Assembly: GCF_910584445.1 (NCBI RefSeq)
Contig: NZ_CAJUBO010000005.1
Span: 50,602 to 114,601, forward strand
Reading direction: 5' to 3'
Source: an uncultured Desulfovibrio sp.
GTDB taxonomy: Bacteria > Desulfobacterota > Desulfovibrionia > Desulfovibrionales > Desulfovibrionaceae
DNA: 64,000 nt
The position numbers and the translations under genes are program-made. The notes beneath the pieces are model-generated. The model was not told the origin of the DNA, made no database searches, and saw only the letters and a program-made list of their open reading frames with translations. The number at the start of each line of letters is the position of its first letter. Position 1 is the stretch's first letter. Shown one piece after another: positions 26,399 to 35,404 of this stretch.

Positions 26399-26509
26399 GG
26401 CAACCGCCCGTCGCCCCATGGAACCATGTCACCACAGCCGCGCCGTCCCACGCGCGGAGGAGCGCGGCGCCGCGTGGGAGTTTTTCCGCGCCGCGGCCAG
26501 GGGCCGTCC

Positions 26510-27589
26510 TCAGAACTCCACGACCACCTGCTCGCCGCCGGACTCCTGCCCGTCCGACGCGGCGCCGCGCTCGCGCCGGGCGATCTCGCCGATGCGCCAG
26601 GCGGGCAGATGGAACGCCTGGATGCGGCTGACGGCCTCTTCCGCCTGGGCCTCGGGCAGAATGAGCACGTAGCCGATGCCGCAGTTGAAGATCTGGAGCA
26701 TCTCCTGCCATTCGAGCTTTCCGGCCTCCCTGAGCCAGGTGAAGACCGGCGGCATCGTCCAGCTGCCGAAGCGGATGCGCGCCTCCACCTGGGCCGGAAG
26801 GATGCGCGGAATATTGTCGTAAAAGCCGCCGCCCGTGATGTGGGCCATGCCCTTGATGGTCAGGTCGCGCAGAAGCGGGCGCACGGCCTCCACATAGATG
26901 GTCGTCGGCGCAAGGAAGACATCGGCCACGCTTTTTCCTTCCGCGCCGGGGAAGGGATCGTCGGGACCGAGTCCGGATCCGTCGAGGATCTTGCGCGCCA
27001 GCGAATACCCGTTGGAGTGGAGTCCGGAGGAAGCCACGCCCACCACCGCGTCGCCCACCTGGATGCCGGAGCCGTCCACCAGCCTGGCATTGTCCACCAG
27101 GCCGACGCAGAACCCGGCCAGATCGTACTCGCCGGGCGCGTACATCCCCGGCATCTCGGCGGTCTCGCCGCCGAGCAGGGCGCAGGACGCCTGCCGGCAG
27201 CCTTCGGCCACGCCGCCCACCACAGCGGCCGCGGTGTCCACATCCAGCTTGCCGGTAGCGAAATAATCAAGGAAGAACAGGGGCGCCGCGCCCTGGACCA
27301 GGATATCGTTGGCGCTCATAGCCACAAGGTCGATGCCCACGGTGGAATGCCGGTTCCAGGCGAAGGCCAGTTTGAGCTTGGTGCCCACGCCGTCCGTGGA
27401 GGCCACGAGCACCGGCTCGGCCATGCCCGCGAGATCGGGACGGAAAAGACCGCCGAAACCGCCGATATCGGCCAGGACACCCCGCGTCTGCGTGGAGGCC
27501 ACAAGCCCCCTGATACGCCGCACCAGGGCATTGCCCGCCTCAATATCGACGCCGGCGGCGGTATAGGCACGCGCGCGTTCACTGGACAT
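26510..27589 (-). CDS. purM: Phosphoribosylformylglycinamidine cyclo-ligase
   Basis: AIR synthetase, the fifth step of purine synthesis, 359 residues. YTAAGVDIEAGNALV and LVASTDGVGTKLKLA are PurM signatures, followed by GIDLVAMSANDILVQGA, LGGETAEMPGMY and GLHSNGYSLARKIL. HITGGGFYDNIPRIL and NCGIGYVLIL complete the C-terminal domain. GGAGGGAACT precedes the ATG. It is a single gene here with no other purine genes adjacent. Confidence 0.96.
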   Translation of the reverse strand: MSSERARAYTAAGVDIEAGNALVRRIRGLVASTQTRGVLADIGGFGGLFRPDLAGMAEPVLVASTDGVGTKLKLAFAWNRHSTVGIDLVAMSANDILVQGAAPLFFLDYFATGKLDVDTAAAVVGGVAEGCRQASCALLGGETAEMPGMYAPGEYDLAGFCVGLVDNARLVDGSGIQVGDAVVGVASSGLHSNGYSLARKILDGSGLGPDDPFPGAEGKSVADVFLAPTTIYVEAVRPLLRDLTIKGMAHITGGGFYDNIPRILPAQVEARIRFGSWTMPPVFTWLREAGKLEWQEMLQIFNCGIGYVLILPEAQAEEAVSRIQAFHLPAWRIGEIARRERGAASDGQESGGEQVVVEF

Positions 27590-27797
27590 AGTTCCCTCCT
27601 TGCTCCGTAAAAACTAGCAGACTTTGCGGCGAAGCCCAAGCGTCTTTTTGCCCGTCCGCCGGGAGGCGGTCCCGATGCGGGACATGCCCGCGCGGACGGC
27701 CGGGCGTTTCGTCGCCCCATGGTCCGGCCTTTACCGGCATGCGTCCCCCGGACGGTTTTTCATGGACCCCGGGCGGCGCCCCTGCTATACTGGCAGC

Positions 27798-28919
27798 ATG
27801 AACAGCTCCCCGCGCGTCCGCCGGGCAGGAAGGCGCCTTGCCGCGCTTGCCGCCGCCGGACTTCTGCTCTGCCTTGTCACCGCCGCCCCGGACGCCCCCG
27901 GCACAGCCGGGGCCTTCGCCATGGGCGGAAACCCCGATGCCGGCGACGCCCCCGGCGCGCAGGGCGCCACGGCAAAAATCGCCCGGGAAACGGCGCCCCA
28001 ACCCGCCGCGCCTGCCGCCGCGCCGGAACCGGCCCGGCCCGCCCCGCCCCGGCCGGACGCCACGGAGGACGCCCTCACCATCCGCAACGACGCGCCCGGC
28101 TATGAGGGGTTCGCGGGCACCTGGCGCGACCCGGCGACAGGCGACATCATCACCTCCGTCATCGCGCCGCGCCGCCCGCAGGAACAGGCGCCGCAGCAAC
28201 CCATCTACATTGCTCCCCAGATCGAGCCTGACTGGCCCGGCGGGAACAGCGGCACGCGACCCGGCGGAAACTCCGGCTGGGGTCCGGGGTGGAATCCCGG
28301 CTGGAATCCCGACGGAAATCCGGGCTGGAATCCGGGCTGGAATCCGGGGCCACCGCCGCCGGGGCTGATGCCCCCGGCTGTGCCGCCAACCATGCCGCCT
28401 TCCGTCCGGCCGCCATTCCAGCCTCCATTCCGGCCTCCATCCCGGCCGCCGCGCCCGTCGCTCCCTTCCGCGCCGCCGTCCCCGGGCCTGCCGGATTTTC
28501 GGCCGCCGCAGCCCCCGGATGTGACACCCCCCGGTGCCCTTCCCCTGCCGGACATGCCGCCCCCGCCGCCCGCGCAGGGGGGAACGCGTCCCCCGGCTCC
28601 GGGCGCTGATCCCGGGATGCCGTGGCCTCCGGCCCGGTGGCAGGGACCATCCGGCCCGCAGCAGGGGGCCTGGCGCCCCTGGGAGCAGCCGGGCTTCACC
28701 GGCGGACCCAAAAGCTGGACGCCGGGGCAGCCGCCCCGGGGCGGATGGCAGCCCCGCAGCTGGAGTCCGTGGTCCCCCGCAGGGGGCACACGTCCGCGCG
28801 GCGGCTACGGCATGCCCGGCACTCCCGGCGGTTTTGCCGGGATGCCGCCCATGCCCGGGAACATTTCCCCGCATCTCGGGCCTGTTGTCGCCCCGCGCGC
28901 TGCGGGAGGAGGACGCTAG
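27798..28919 (+). CDS. Secreted Pro/Gly-rich protein with WNPGWNP repeats
   Basis: A 373-residue exported protein of unknown function. The N-terminal signal peptide is RRAGRRLAALAAAGLLLCLV. Residues about 100-115 (APGYEGFAGTWRDPATGDIITSV) form the only compact, non-repetitive region. From about residue 145 the sequence is low-complexity: WNPGWNPDGNPGWNPGWNP, then long PP-rich stretches (PPFQPPFRPPSRPP) and Gly/Pro/Trp-rich C-terminal sequence. It resembles a disordered surface or matrix protein. It ends 2 nt before amrS. Confidence 0.7.
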   Translation: MNSSPRVRRAGRRLAALAAAGLLLCLVTAAPDAPGTAGAFAMGGNPDAGDAPGAQGATAKIARETAPQPAAPAAAPEPARPAPPRPDATEDALTIRNDAPGYEGFAGTWRDPATGDIITSVIAPRRPQEQAPQQPIYIAPQIEPDWPGGNSGTRPGGNSGWGPGWNPGWNPDGNPGWNPGWNPGPPPPGLMPPAVPPTMPPSVRPPFQPPFRPPSRPPRPSLPSAPPSPGLPDFRPPQPPDVTPPGALPLPDMPPPPPAQGGTRPPAPGADPGMPWPPARWQGPSGPQQGAWRPWEQPGFTGGPKSWTPGQPPRGGWQPRSWSPWSPAGGTRPRGGYGMPGTPGGFAGMPPMPGNISPHLGPVVAPRAAGGGR

Positions 28920-28921
28920 AA

Positions 28922-29923
28922 ATGCGTGCCATGCTTTGGGATCGGGAACCGGACGGGACGCTCAGCTGCGATCTGTGCGCGCACGCCTGCCGCCTCAAGG
29001 AGGGGGCGCATGGGCGTTGCGGCGTGCGCGTCAACGTGCGCGGCGAAATGATCACCCTGGCCGGGGATGTCGTCACCGCCATCCAGCTTGACCCGGTAGA
29101 AAAAAAGCCGCTCTACCATTTTCTGCCGGGGACAAAGACGTATTCCATCGGCAGCGCGGGCTGCAACTTCCATTGCCGCTACTGCCAGAATCACAAGATC
29201 GCCCATGTGCGCCCCAGGAGCACCATACCCGGACGCCGCGCCACGCCCGACACGCTGGCCCGCCTGGCGGCGCAGCAGGCGCCGAGCATCGCCTTCACCT
29301 ACAACGAGCCGACGGTCTTTTTCGAACAGGTCTATGAGACCGCCGGGCAGGCCCAGGCGCGGGGCCTCAAGGTCATCCTCGTGAGCAACGGCTTCATGAC
29401 CGAGGATTTTCTCCTGCCCCTGAGCCGGCGCGTCAATGCGGCCAATATCGACCTCAAGGCGTTTTCGGAGGAATTTTACCACAAATATTGCGGCGGCAGG
29501 CTCCAGCCCGTGCTGGACAACCTGAAAATCATCAAACGGCTCGGCTGGTGGCTGGAAGTCACGACCCTGCTCATCCCCGGCTGCAACGACAGCCCCGGGG
29601 AATTGCGCGACATCGCCCGCTTCATCCGCGACGAGCTTGGGCCGGACACGCCCTGGCACCTCACGGCCTTTCACGGCGCGGCCATGATGGCCGCCCACCC
29701 CTCCACTCCGCTCTTCCAGCTTGAGGATGCCTGGCGCACCGGCCGCGAGGAAGGGCTGCGCCACGTCTATATCGGCAATACCACAGGGATCATCGGCAGT
29801 TCGACGCTCTGCCCCTCCTGCGGCGCGCCGGTCATCGAACGGCGCGGCTACCAGATCCGCCAGGGAAAAACGCCGGGGGTGTGCCCGGCCTGCGGGACCA
29901 GCCTCCCCGGAGTCTGGCAATGA
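28922..29923 (+). CDS. amrS: AmmeMemoRadiSam-system radical SAM enzyme (AmrS-like)
   Basis: A 333-residue radical SAM protein related to pyruvate-formate-lyase activases. The SAM-binding [4Fe-4S] motif CNFHCRYC supplies C81, C85 and C88. The N-terminal CDLCAHACRL and C-terminal CPSCGAPV... CPACGTSLPG give two further Cys clusters, as in AmrS. It normally clusters with AMMECR1 and Memo genes, which are not seen here. The reaction is not settled. Its stop overlaps the next gene's ATG. Confidence 0.86.
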   Translation: MRAMLWDREPDGTLSCDLCAHACRLKEGAHGRCGVRVNVRGEMITLAGDVVTAIQLDPVEKKPLYHFLPGTKTYSIGSAGCNFHCRYCQNHKIAHVRPRSTIPGRRATPDTLARLAAQQAPSIAFTYNEPTVFFEQVYETAGQAQARGLKVILVSNGFMTEDFLLPLSRRVNAANIDLKAFSEEFYHKYCGGRLQPVLDNLKIIKRLGWWLEVTTLLIPGCNDSPGELRDIARFIRDELGPDTPWHLTAFHGAAMMAAHPSTPLFQLEDAWRTGREEGLRHVYIGNTTGIIGSSTLCPSCGAPVIERRGYQIRQGKTPGVCPACGTSLPGVWQ

Positions 29924-30423
29924 TCCTTGTCTATACCGGCGAGGGCAAGGGCAAGACCTGCGCCTGCGCGGGGCAGGCCCTGCGCGCCCTCGGGCAGGGC
30001 ATGGCCGTGGCCTTCGCCCAGTTCATGAAACGCGACTGCGGCGCCGGGGAGCAGGTCATGCTCCGGCGGCTGCCTGGCGTCCGGTTCCGCGCCGGGGGCC
30101 TCGGCTTCCTGCGCAACGAAAAGGACCGGCCCGCCCACCGCGCCGCCGCCCTGGAGCTTCTGGCCTGGGCCGGGGAACAGCTTCCCGCCGTGGACATGCT
30201 CATTCTCGACGAGGCGCTGTATGCCCTGGGCGCGGAACTGCTCCGCCAGGAGGAACTTCGCGCTCTCATGGAGACCAGCCGCGGCCTTGAGCGCCATCTT
30301 GTCCTCTCCGGCCGGGGCCTTCCCGACTGGCTCGCCGCCGAGGCCGACCTGGTGACCGAAATGCGGGAACGCAAACATCCGTGGCGGCGGGGCATCGCCG
30401 CCGCGCCGGGCATCGAGTTCTAG
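29920..30423 (+). CDS. Cob(I)yrinic acid a,c-diamide adenosyltransferase (CobO/BtuR type)
   Basis: A 167-residue P-loop adenosyltransferase that adds the upper ligand to corrinoids. The nucleotide-binding motif GEGKGKTCACAG is near the N-terminus, with MLILDEALYALG (Walker B-like) and LSGRGLPDWLAAEADLVTEM downstream, all diagnostic of the CobA/BtuR family. Its ATG overlaps the amrS TGA by four bases, so the two are translationally coupled. Corrinoid chemistry is common in sulfate reducers. Confidence 0.9.
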   Translation: MILVYTGEGKGKTCACAGQALRALGQGMAVAFAQFMKRDCGAGEQVMLRRLPGVRFRAGGLGFLRNEKDRPAHRAAALELLAWAGEQLPAVDMLILDEALYALGAELLRQEELRALMETSRGLERHLVLSGRGLPDWLAAEADLVTEMRERKHPWRRGIAAAPGIEF

Positions 30424-30425
30424 CC

Positions 30426-31025
30426 GTGCGCCGTCCCCGCCGCATCCCCCCGAACCCCGGTGAACGCCGCGCCCGGAACGCGGCCGGACCCCCGCTCCCC
30501 GGGCCGGCCGGCGCCGCGCCCCTGACCATCTATGTGGCCGGCTCCTTCAAGCACAAGCATGGGGTGCGCCTGCTCGGGCGCGAACTCAAGGCCCTTGGCT
30601 GCCGCATTCTGGACTGGACGGAAAAAGCCGCGCCTCCCCCCGGGCTGACGCCGGCGGAGCGCCGCCTCTGGATGGATACGGACAGGGAGGGCGGCGCGGT
30701 CTATGCCTTTTGCCGCGATGCCTGCCTTGCTGCGGATCTTGTCATCTACTACGGGGCATCGGGGCAGGACGCCGGGGTGGAGGTCGGGCTGGCCGCCGGC
30801 GCCGGGGTGCCGGTGCTCGGCATCCGCGGTCCGCTGGAAGGACCGGGACTCATGCTCCACGGCGCGGCCACCGTCTGGGTGGACAGCGTGGAGGAAGCCC
30901 TGGAGCTGCTCGCGCGGCTGTGCGCGGCGGACGCGCCCGCCACGGGCACCACGCGCGGAGAAAAACCGGCCCTGCGGCGCCTGGCCGCGGCCCTTGCCGC
31001 GCGCAGGGCGCGGCGCCGGGCCTGA
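30426..31025 (+). CDS. Nucleoside 2-deoxyribosyltransferase-like protein
   Basis: About 199 residues from a GTG at 30426, two nt after the previous stop, with no clear ribosome site, so coupling is likely. After a Pro/Arg-rich start, LTIYVAGSFKHKHGVRLLGRELKALGCRILDWTE and ADLVIYYGASGQDAGVEVGLAAGAGVPVLGIRG match a Rossmann-like fold of the 2-deoxyribosyltransferase/DUF4406 type with the conserved Glu in VEVG. The C-terminus is Arg/Ala-rich. Substrate unknown. Confidence 0.6.
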   Translation: MRRPRRIPPNPGERRARNAAGPPLPGPAGAAPLTIYVAGSFKHKHGVRLLGRELKALGCRILDWTEKAAPPPGLTPAERRLWMDTDREGGAVYAFCRDACLAADLVIYYGASGQDAGVEVGLAAGAGVPVLGIRGPLEGPGLMLHGAATVWVDSVEEALELLARLCAADAPATGTTRGEKPALRRLAAALAARRARRRA

Positions 31026-31050
31026 ATGCGCGGGCGCCCCGGTGTGCCGC

Positions 31051-31719
31051 CTATACGGCGGAGCCGGGCTGCACGGCGGGGAGTTCGCGCTCCCCGGGGG
31101 AACCCGCCGTTTCCGGATCAGCGCCCTTGCCGCCGCTTTTGCCCTGCGGCGCATACGGCTTTTGCGGCAGCATGAGATAGCTCGTCACCGAGGTCACGCC
31201 CTTGAGCTTGCGCGCCACGCTGATCGCCAGCCGCTTTTCCGCGTCATCCCTGACCACGCCCAGCAGCACCACCCGCCCCGCGTTGACCTCCGTATCGATG
31301 CGCGTGGACGAAAGCCCCTTGGCGCTGATGAGGTCCGCGCGCAGGGATGTGGCGAGGGCAAGGTTGGAGGTATCGCTGGAGGCCGGGCTGAACCAGTGCG
31401 GCGTGACGGACCTGGGCCTGTAGCTCCGCGCGATGCTCACGGCCTTTGCCTGCATGTTCTTCGGCACTTCGCCCACCAGGAAGACATTGCCGTAATAGCA
31501 ATAGACGGCCACGGCCCAGCCGTCGGTGAAATGCTCCTTCATGAGCGCGGTCTTGATGCTCGTAGCCATGGCCTTGTCGTCGGTGATGGTATCCATGAGG
31601 CGCTGGTCGTCATACAGGCCGTAGGCGCTGTAGGCGCAGCCCTGAAGCAGCGCGGCGGCGCACAGCAGGACCGCGAGGAACGCGCCGCGCACTGGTCCGG
31701 AAAAAAAGATACGGGACAT
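31051..31719 (-). CDS. BON-domain lipoprotein
   Basis: A 222-residue outer membrane or periplasmic lipoprotein. The lipobox LLQGC is at about residue 28. Two BON domains follow: TSIKTALMKEHFTDGWAVAVYCYYGNVFLVGEVP and TSLRADLISAKGLSSTRIDTEVNAGRVVLLGVV, each ending in a helix, then the disordered tail KPYAPQGKSGGKGADPE. BON domains bind phospholipid and help membrane stability (OsmY/DolP group). It lies 18 nt after murA in the same orientation. Confidence 0.88.
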   Translation of the reverse strand: MSRIFFSGPVRGAFLAVLLCAAALLQGCAYSAYGLYDDQRLMDTITDDKAMATSIKTALMKEHFTDGWAVAVYCYYGNVFLVGEVPKNMQAKAVSIARSYRPRSVTPHWFSPASSDTSNLALATSLRADLISAKGLSSTRIDTEVNAGRVVLLGVVRDDAEKRLAISVARKLKGVTSVTSYLMLPQKPYAPQGKSGGKGADPETAGSPGERELPAVQPGSAV

Positions 31720-31737
31720 GATGCTGCTCCGCTGGGG

Positions 31738-32988
31738 TTACTCCGCCTCGCGGCGGATATGCGCGCCCACCGCACCGAGCTTGTCCTCGATGCGCTCATA
31801 GCCGCGGTCCAGGTGATAGATGCGCCGCACCTCGGTCACGCCGCGCGCGGCCAGACCCGCCAGCACCAGCGACGCGCTCGCCCGCAGGTCCGAGGCCATG
31901 ACCGGGGCGCCCGCAAGCTCCCGGCCGCCGCGCACCATGGCCGTATGCCCGGAGACCTTGATCTGCGCGCCCATGCGCGTGAGTTCCTGGACATGCATGA
32001 ACCGGTTCTCGAAAATGCTTTCCTCCACCACGCCCGCGCCCTGGGCCACGCACATGAGGGCCATGATCTGCGCCTGCATGTCCGTGGGAAAGCCGGGATA
32101 GGGCTGCGTCTTCACATCCACGCAGCGCAGGGGGGCATGGCAGCGGGCGCGCACGCCGTCAGGCTCCGCCTCGATCTCCATGCCCATGTCGCGGAGCTTG
32201 AGGATGACCGCCTCCAGCTCCCCAAAGGGACAGCCGCGCACCAGCAGGTCGCCGCCGGTGATGCCCGCGGCGGCAAGGAACGTGCCCGCCTCGATGCGGT
32301 CGGGCATGACGGTGTAGTCCGCGCCGTGCAGCGACGGCACCCCCTGGATGCGGATGACGCCCGTGCCCTGCCCGGAGATCTGCGCGCCGCAGGCCATGAG
32401 GAAATTGGCGAGGTCCACCACCTCCGGCTCGCGCGCGGCATTCTCCAGAATGGTCTCGCCATGGGCGAGGCTGGCCGCCATGAGCAGATTCTCCGTCCCC
32501 CCCACCGTGGGCATGTCGAACGTGACGCGCGCCCCGGCAAGGCGATGGCAGTGGCCGACGATATACCCTTCCTCCAGATCGAAGGAGGCGCCCATAAGCT
32601 CCAGCGCCTTGAGGTGCTGGTCCACCGGCCGCGCGCCGATGGCGCAGCCGCCCGGCAGGGCCACGCGCGCCCGGCCGATGCGCGCCAGAAGCGGTCCCAG
32701 GCAGAGCACCGAGGCGCGCATGGTGCGTACGAGGTCATAGGGAGCTTCCGGCAAAAGCGTCCCGGGCGCGACCGAAACATGGTCGTCCTCACGGCGGCAC
32801 GCGCAGCCGAGGCGGCCGAGCAGGTCAAGGGTGGTGTCGATGTCGCGCAGGCGCGGCACATTGCGGAACGTCGCGGTGCCGTCCACAAGGATGGACGCGA
32901 AAAGGATGGGCAGGGCCGCGTTCTTGGAGCCGCTGACGCTGATGGCGCCCGCGAGCGGAACGCCGCCCCGGATGACGAGCTTGTCCAT
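31738..32988 (-). CDS. murA: UDP-N-acetylglucosamine 1-carboxyvinyltransferase
   Basis: First committed step of peptidoglycan synthesis, 416 residues. DKLVIRGGVPLAGAISVSGSKNAALPIL is the N-terminal signature. Cys115 in LPGGCAIGARPVDQHL is the active-site and fosfomycin-target residue, so no intrinsic resistance by Cys-to-Asp change. QPYPGFPTDMQAQ and RASASLVLAGLAARG are conserved. GGGAGGCCT precedes the ATG. It is followed within 18 nt by the BON lipoprotein gene. Confidence 0.97.
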   Translation of the reverse strand: MDKLVIRGGVPLAGAISVSGSKNAALPILFASILVDGTATFRNVPRLRDIDTTLDLLGRLGCACRREDDHVSVAPGTLLPEAPYDLVRTMRASVLCLGPLLARIGRARVALPGGCAIGARPVDQHLKALELMGASFDLEEGYIVGHCHRLAGARVTFDMPTVGGTENLLMAASLAHGETILENAAREPEVVDLANFLMACGAQISGQGTGVIRIQGVPSLHGADYTVMPDRIEAGTFLAAAGITGGDLLVRGCPFGELEAVILKLRDMGMEIEAEPDGVRARCHAPLRCVDVKTQPYPGFPTDMQAQIMALMCVAQGAGVVEESIFENRFMHVQELTRMGAQIKVSGHTAMVRGGRELAGAPVMASDLRASASLVLAGLAARGVTEVRRIYHLDRGYERIEDKLGAVGAHIRREAE

Positions 32989-33191
32989 AGGCCTCCCGCC
33001 TGGTGCGCGGGCGTGCCCGCCCGCGAAGATGAAAGCCGCAGTCTAGGCGATTTTCTAAAGAAAATCCAGAGTCGGGGCACGCCGCCGCTGCCGGAAGAAC
33101 GCCGCGCCGTCGGCCGTGCGCTCTCGGCCGCGCCATGACAGGAAAAATCGCTTGCCAAAAGCACTGCCCCTGTGTATGAAGAATGCCTTGC

Positions 33192-33268
33192 GGCGGAAGT
33201 AGCTCAGTTGGTAGAGCACCTGGTTGTGGCCCAGGTGGCCGTGGGTTCAAGTCCCATCTTTCGCCCCA
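33192..33268 (+). tRNA. tRNA-His (anticodon GTG)
   Basis: Acceptor GCGGAAG pairs with CTTTCGC, preceded by the histidine-specific G-1 opposite discriminator C. The anticodon loop TTGTGGC in CCTGG/CCAGG gives anticodon GTG. The T-loop GGTTCAAGTCC and CCA end are encoded. Confidence 0.95.
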
Positions 33269-33439
33269 GAATTTTCGCGCGTGAACGTCCGCCGGGCAGC
33301 TCCGGCGGGCGTTCGCCGTTTTTGGCCCTCCCGGCGGCGCAGGACCCGCGAGGACAGCGCGCCGCTGGACAGCGCGCGGATATTCCACTAAATACGAAGG
33401 TCCAGCATGCGGGCATTCTCCATGCCCGCGCCCTTTTGT

Positions 33440-33516
33440 CGGAGCGTGGCGCAGTCTGGTAGCGCACCTGGTTTGGGACCAGGGGGTCGAAGGTTCAAAT
33501 CCTTTCGCTCCGACCA
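33440..33516 (+). tRNA. tRNA-Pro (anticodon TGG)
   Basis: Acceptor CGGAGCG pairs with CGCTCCG; the anticodon loop TTTGGGA in CCTGG/CCAGG gives TGG. The T-arm GGTTCAAATCC and the CCA end are encoded. It lies 171 nt after tRNA-His, probably in one transcript. Confidence 0.95.
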
Positions 33517-33747
33517 CCTTTTTCTCCCGCGTGTTTTCGGCGGGGAACAGCCCCGCAGGTCCCCCGCGCATGGGCCGCCATGCGCCGCTCCGCCCCGCGC
33601 CGTCCGAAAAATTCCTGCACGTTCCGCCAATTCCGGCATGGACCCGTCCGGTCCCGCGTCAAAAAACCCGCGCCGCCCACGCCGCCCGCCTGTCCCCCGC
33701 AGAAAAATACGCTCATATCCCAATGAAAATACACCACTTTCCGCTGC

Positions 33748-33763
33748 TGGAACAGTGTTTGCT
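33748..33763 (+). promoter_or_regulatory. Sigma-54 promoter upstream of flgB
   Basis: TGGAACAGTGTTTGCT matches the sigma-54 consensus TGGCACG-N4-TTGCW with the invariant GG and GC ten bases apart. It lies about 62 nt before the flgB ATG in the 308-bp gap after tRNA-Pro, which holds no other gene. Confidence 0.7.
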
Positions 33764-33824
33764 TTTGGAAGGGCACGACACAGCGAAGCCATGCCGGGAC
33801 GAGTCCGGCCATGCGGGAGGCGTC

Positions 33825-34238
33825 ATGAAATCATTGTTCAACAGCCAGATCGGCCTTGTGGGCCGCGTCATGAACATGCAGCTCCAGCGGCAGAACGTCA
33901 TCATGAGCAACCTTGCCAACGTGGAGACGCCCAACTACAAACCGCGTGAAATCGAATTCGAGAAGGAGCTGCAAAGCGCCCTTGGCCTGGACATGCGCGG
34001 CCGCATGAGCATCACGAGCCAGGGGCACATGCCCGCGGCCTTCAATCCCGACAATTTCGGTCCTGAATGGTCCAAGCAGTTCAAGCCGCGCCAGATCCAC
34101 GGCGAAGACCGCGTCCATCTGGACAAGGAAATGGCGAAGCACGCCAAGAACCAGCTCCAGTACACGGCCCTGACCCAGGTCATGACCAAGAGTTTCGAGG
34201 GGCTGTCCACCATCATTCAGGACGGCAAGCAGTACTAG
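33825..34238 (+). CDS. flgB: Flagellar basal-body rod protein FlgB
   Basis: Proximal rod protein of 137 residues, exported by the flagellar type III system. FNSQIGLVGRVMNMQLQRQNVIMSNLANVETPNYKPREIEFE contains the rod signature N.ANVxTP. The C-terminal helix (NQLQYTALTQVMTKSFEGLSTII) packs against the N-terminus in rod proteins. GGGAGG precedes the ATG at 33825. First gene of flgB-flgC-fliE. Confidence 0.95.
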   Translation: MKSLFNSQIGLVGRVMNMQLQRQNVIMSNLANVETPNYKPREIEFEKELQSALGLDMRGRMSITSQGHMPAAFNPDNFGPEWSKQFKPRQIHGEDRVHLDKEMAKHAKNQLQYTALTQVMTKSFEGLSTIIQDGKQY

Positions 34239-34259
34239 CCGGCGTTTCGGGAGGCAGTC

Positions 34260-34700
34260 ATGGATTTTCTCACCGCCATGGACATCAGCGCATCCGGACT
34301 CACCGCGGACCGCACGCGCATCAATACCATCGCCATGAACCTGGCAAACGCCAAGACCACGCGCACGCCGTTCGGCGGTCCCTACCGCCGCCGCACCGTG
34401 GTCCAGGTGGCAACCGATGTGGACGATCCCTTTTCCGTCCACATGCGCTCGGCGCTGGACCGCGAACTCAAGGGCGTGCGTATCCTCGGCGTCACGCAGG
34501 ACAAGCGCCCGCTCAAGCAGGTCTACGAACCGGGGCACCCGGATGCCAACGCCGAGGGCTATGTGTCCTATCCGGACATCAACGTGGTGGAGGAAATGGC
34601 GCACCTCATGACCGCGCAGCGCAATTACGAGGCCAACGTCACCACCGTGGAAGCCATCAAGGGCATGTTCAACAAGGCCCTGGAGATCGGCAGGTCGTAA
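34260..34700 (+). CDS. flgC: Flagellar basal-body rod protein FlgC
   Basis: Proximal rod protein, 146 residues. DFLTAMDISASGLTADRTRINTIAMNLANAKTTR is the N-terminal rod domain, and the C-terminal YPDINVVEEMAHLMTAQRNYEANVTTVEAIKGMFNKALEIG is the FlgC signature. GGAGGCAGTC precedes the ATG, 21 nt after flgB. Confidence 0.96.
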   Translation: MDFLTAMDISASGLTADRTRINTIAMNLANAKTTRTPFGGPYRRRTVVQVATDVDDPFSVHMRSALDRELKGVRILGVTQDKRPLKQVYEPGHPDANAEGYVSYPDINVVEEMAHLMTAQRNYEANVTTVEAIKGMFNKALEIGRS

Positions 34701-34750
34701 CGGTTTTTTGACGGACACGGAAACAGCGACGGACCACGCGGGAGCAGACA

Positions 34751-35197
34751 ATGAGCATTCAGGCAGCGGGCATGCGGGCATATACGGAAGCGCTTCAGCA
34801 CTTCAACAAGGTGGACGGTTCCCTCAGGCAGGGCACGCCCGTCGGCAAGCAGACGCTCTTTTCGCGCACGCTGGACCAGTCGCTCTTGCGCGACCGCGTC
34901 GACCGCCCCGAGAACTTCGGCGCCCAGGCGGATTTCATCCGCTACCCGGAGCAGGAGCATATCCCGGTCACGCCGCAGAACAGCTTCACCAATACGGTCA
35001 CAAGCTCGCTCAACCGCGTCAATGAACTTGAGGCGGCCAAGGCGCAGGCCATCGACGATTTCGCCTCCGGCCGGAGCCAGAACGTCCACGAACTCATGAT
35101 CACCATGCAGAAGTCGAGCATGGCAATGAAGCTCACCAGCGCGGTGCGCGGCAAGGTGCTCGAGGCCTACAAGGAACTCTCGCGCATGCAGTTCTAG
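34751..35197 (+). CDS. fliE: Flagellar hook-basal body protein FliE
   Basis: Links the MS ring to the rod. At 148 residues it is longer than the usual 100-110; the added length lies in the N-terminal half (residues about 20-75). The C-terminal domain is typical: NSFTNTVTSSLNRVNELEAAKAQAIDDFASG, then NVHELMITMQKSSMAMKLTSAVRGKVLEAYKELSRMQF. It starts 50 nt after flgC. A large hairpin follows before fliF. Confidence 0.92.
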   Translation: MSIQAAGMRAYTEALQHFNKVDGSLRQGTPVGKQTLFSRTLDQSLLRDRVDRPENFGAQADFIRYPEQEHIPVTPQNSFTNTVTSSLNRVNELEAAKAQAIDDFASGRSQNVHELMITMQKSSMAMKLTSAVRGKVLEAYKELSRMQF

Positions 35198-35291
35198 GGC
35201 GCTTTCGCGCGGAAACGAAAAAACCCGTGCGGCTTCGCGGCGTTCCCCGCCGAAGCCCCGCGCCACTCCATTCCGAACACTCTTTTTCGTC

Positions 35292-35328
35292 ACGGCCGGT
35301 CCCGCGTGTGTCCCGCGGGGCCGGCCGT
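35292..35328 (+). terminator. Hairpin after fliE
   Basis: ACGGCCGG and CCCGCG arms pair with CGCGGG and CCGGCCGT around a short loop, followed by GTTT. It closes the flgB-flgC-fliE unit before the separate fliF promoter. The T-tract is weak. Confidence 0.55.
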
Positions 35329-35386
35329 GTTTCGCGTCAGTTTTTTGAACAGGGGAAATCCAGAAAATAGCATATATAATCAAATA

Positions 35387-35398
35387 GTTATCGATAAC
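35387..35398. promoter_or_regulatory. Palindrome GTTATCGATAAC upstream of the fliF sigma-54 site
   Basis: A perfect 12-bp palindrome in an AT-rich stretch ending 7 nt before the sigma-54 promoter. It could bind an enhancer-binding activator or a bending protein, though it lies closer than typical enhancer sites. Confidence 0.4.
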
Positions 35399-35404
35399 AA
35401 GCAC

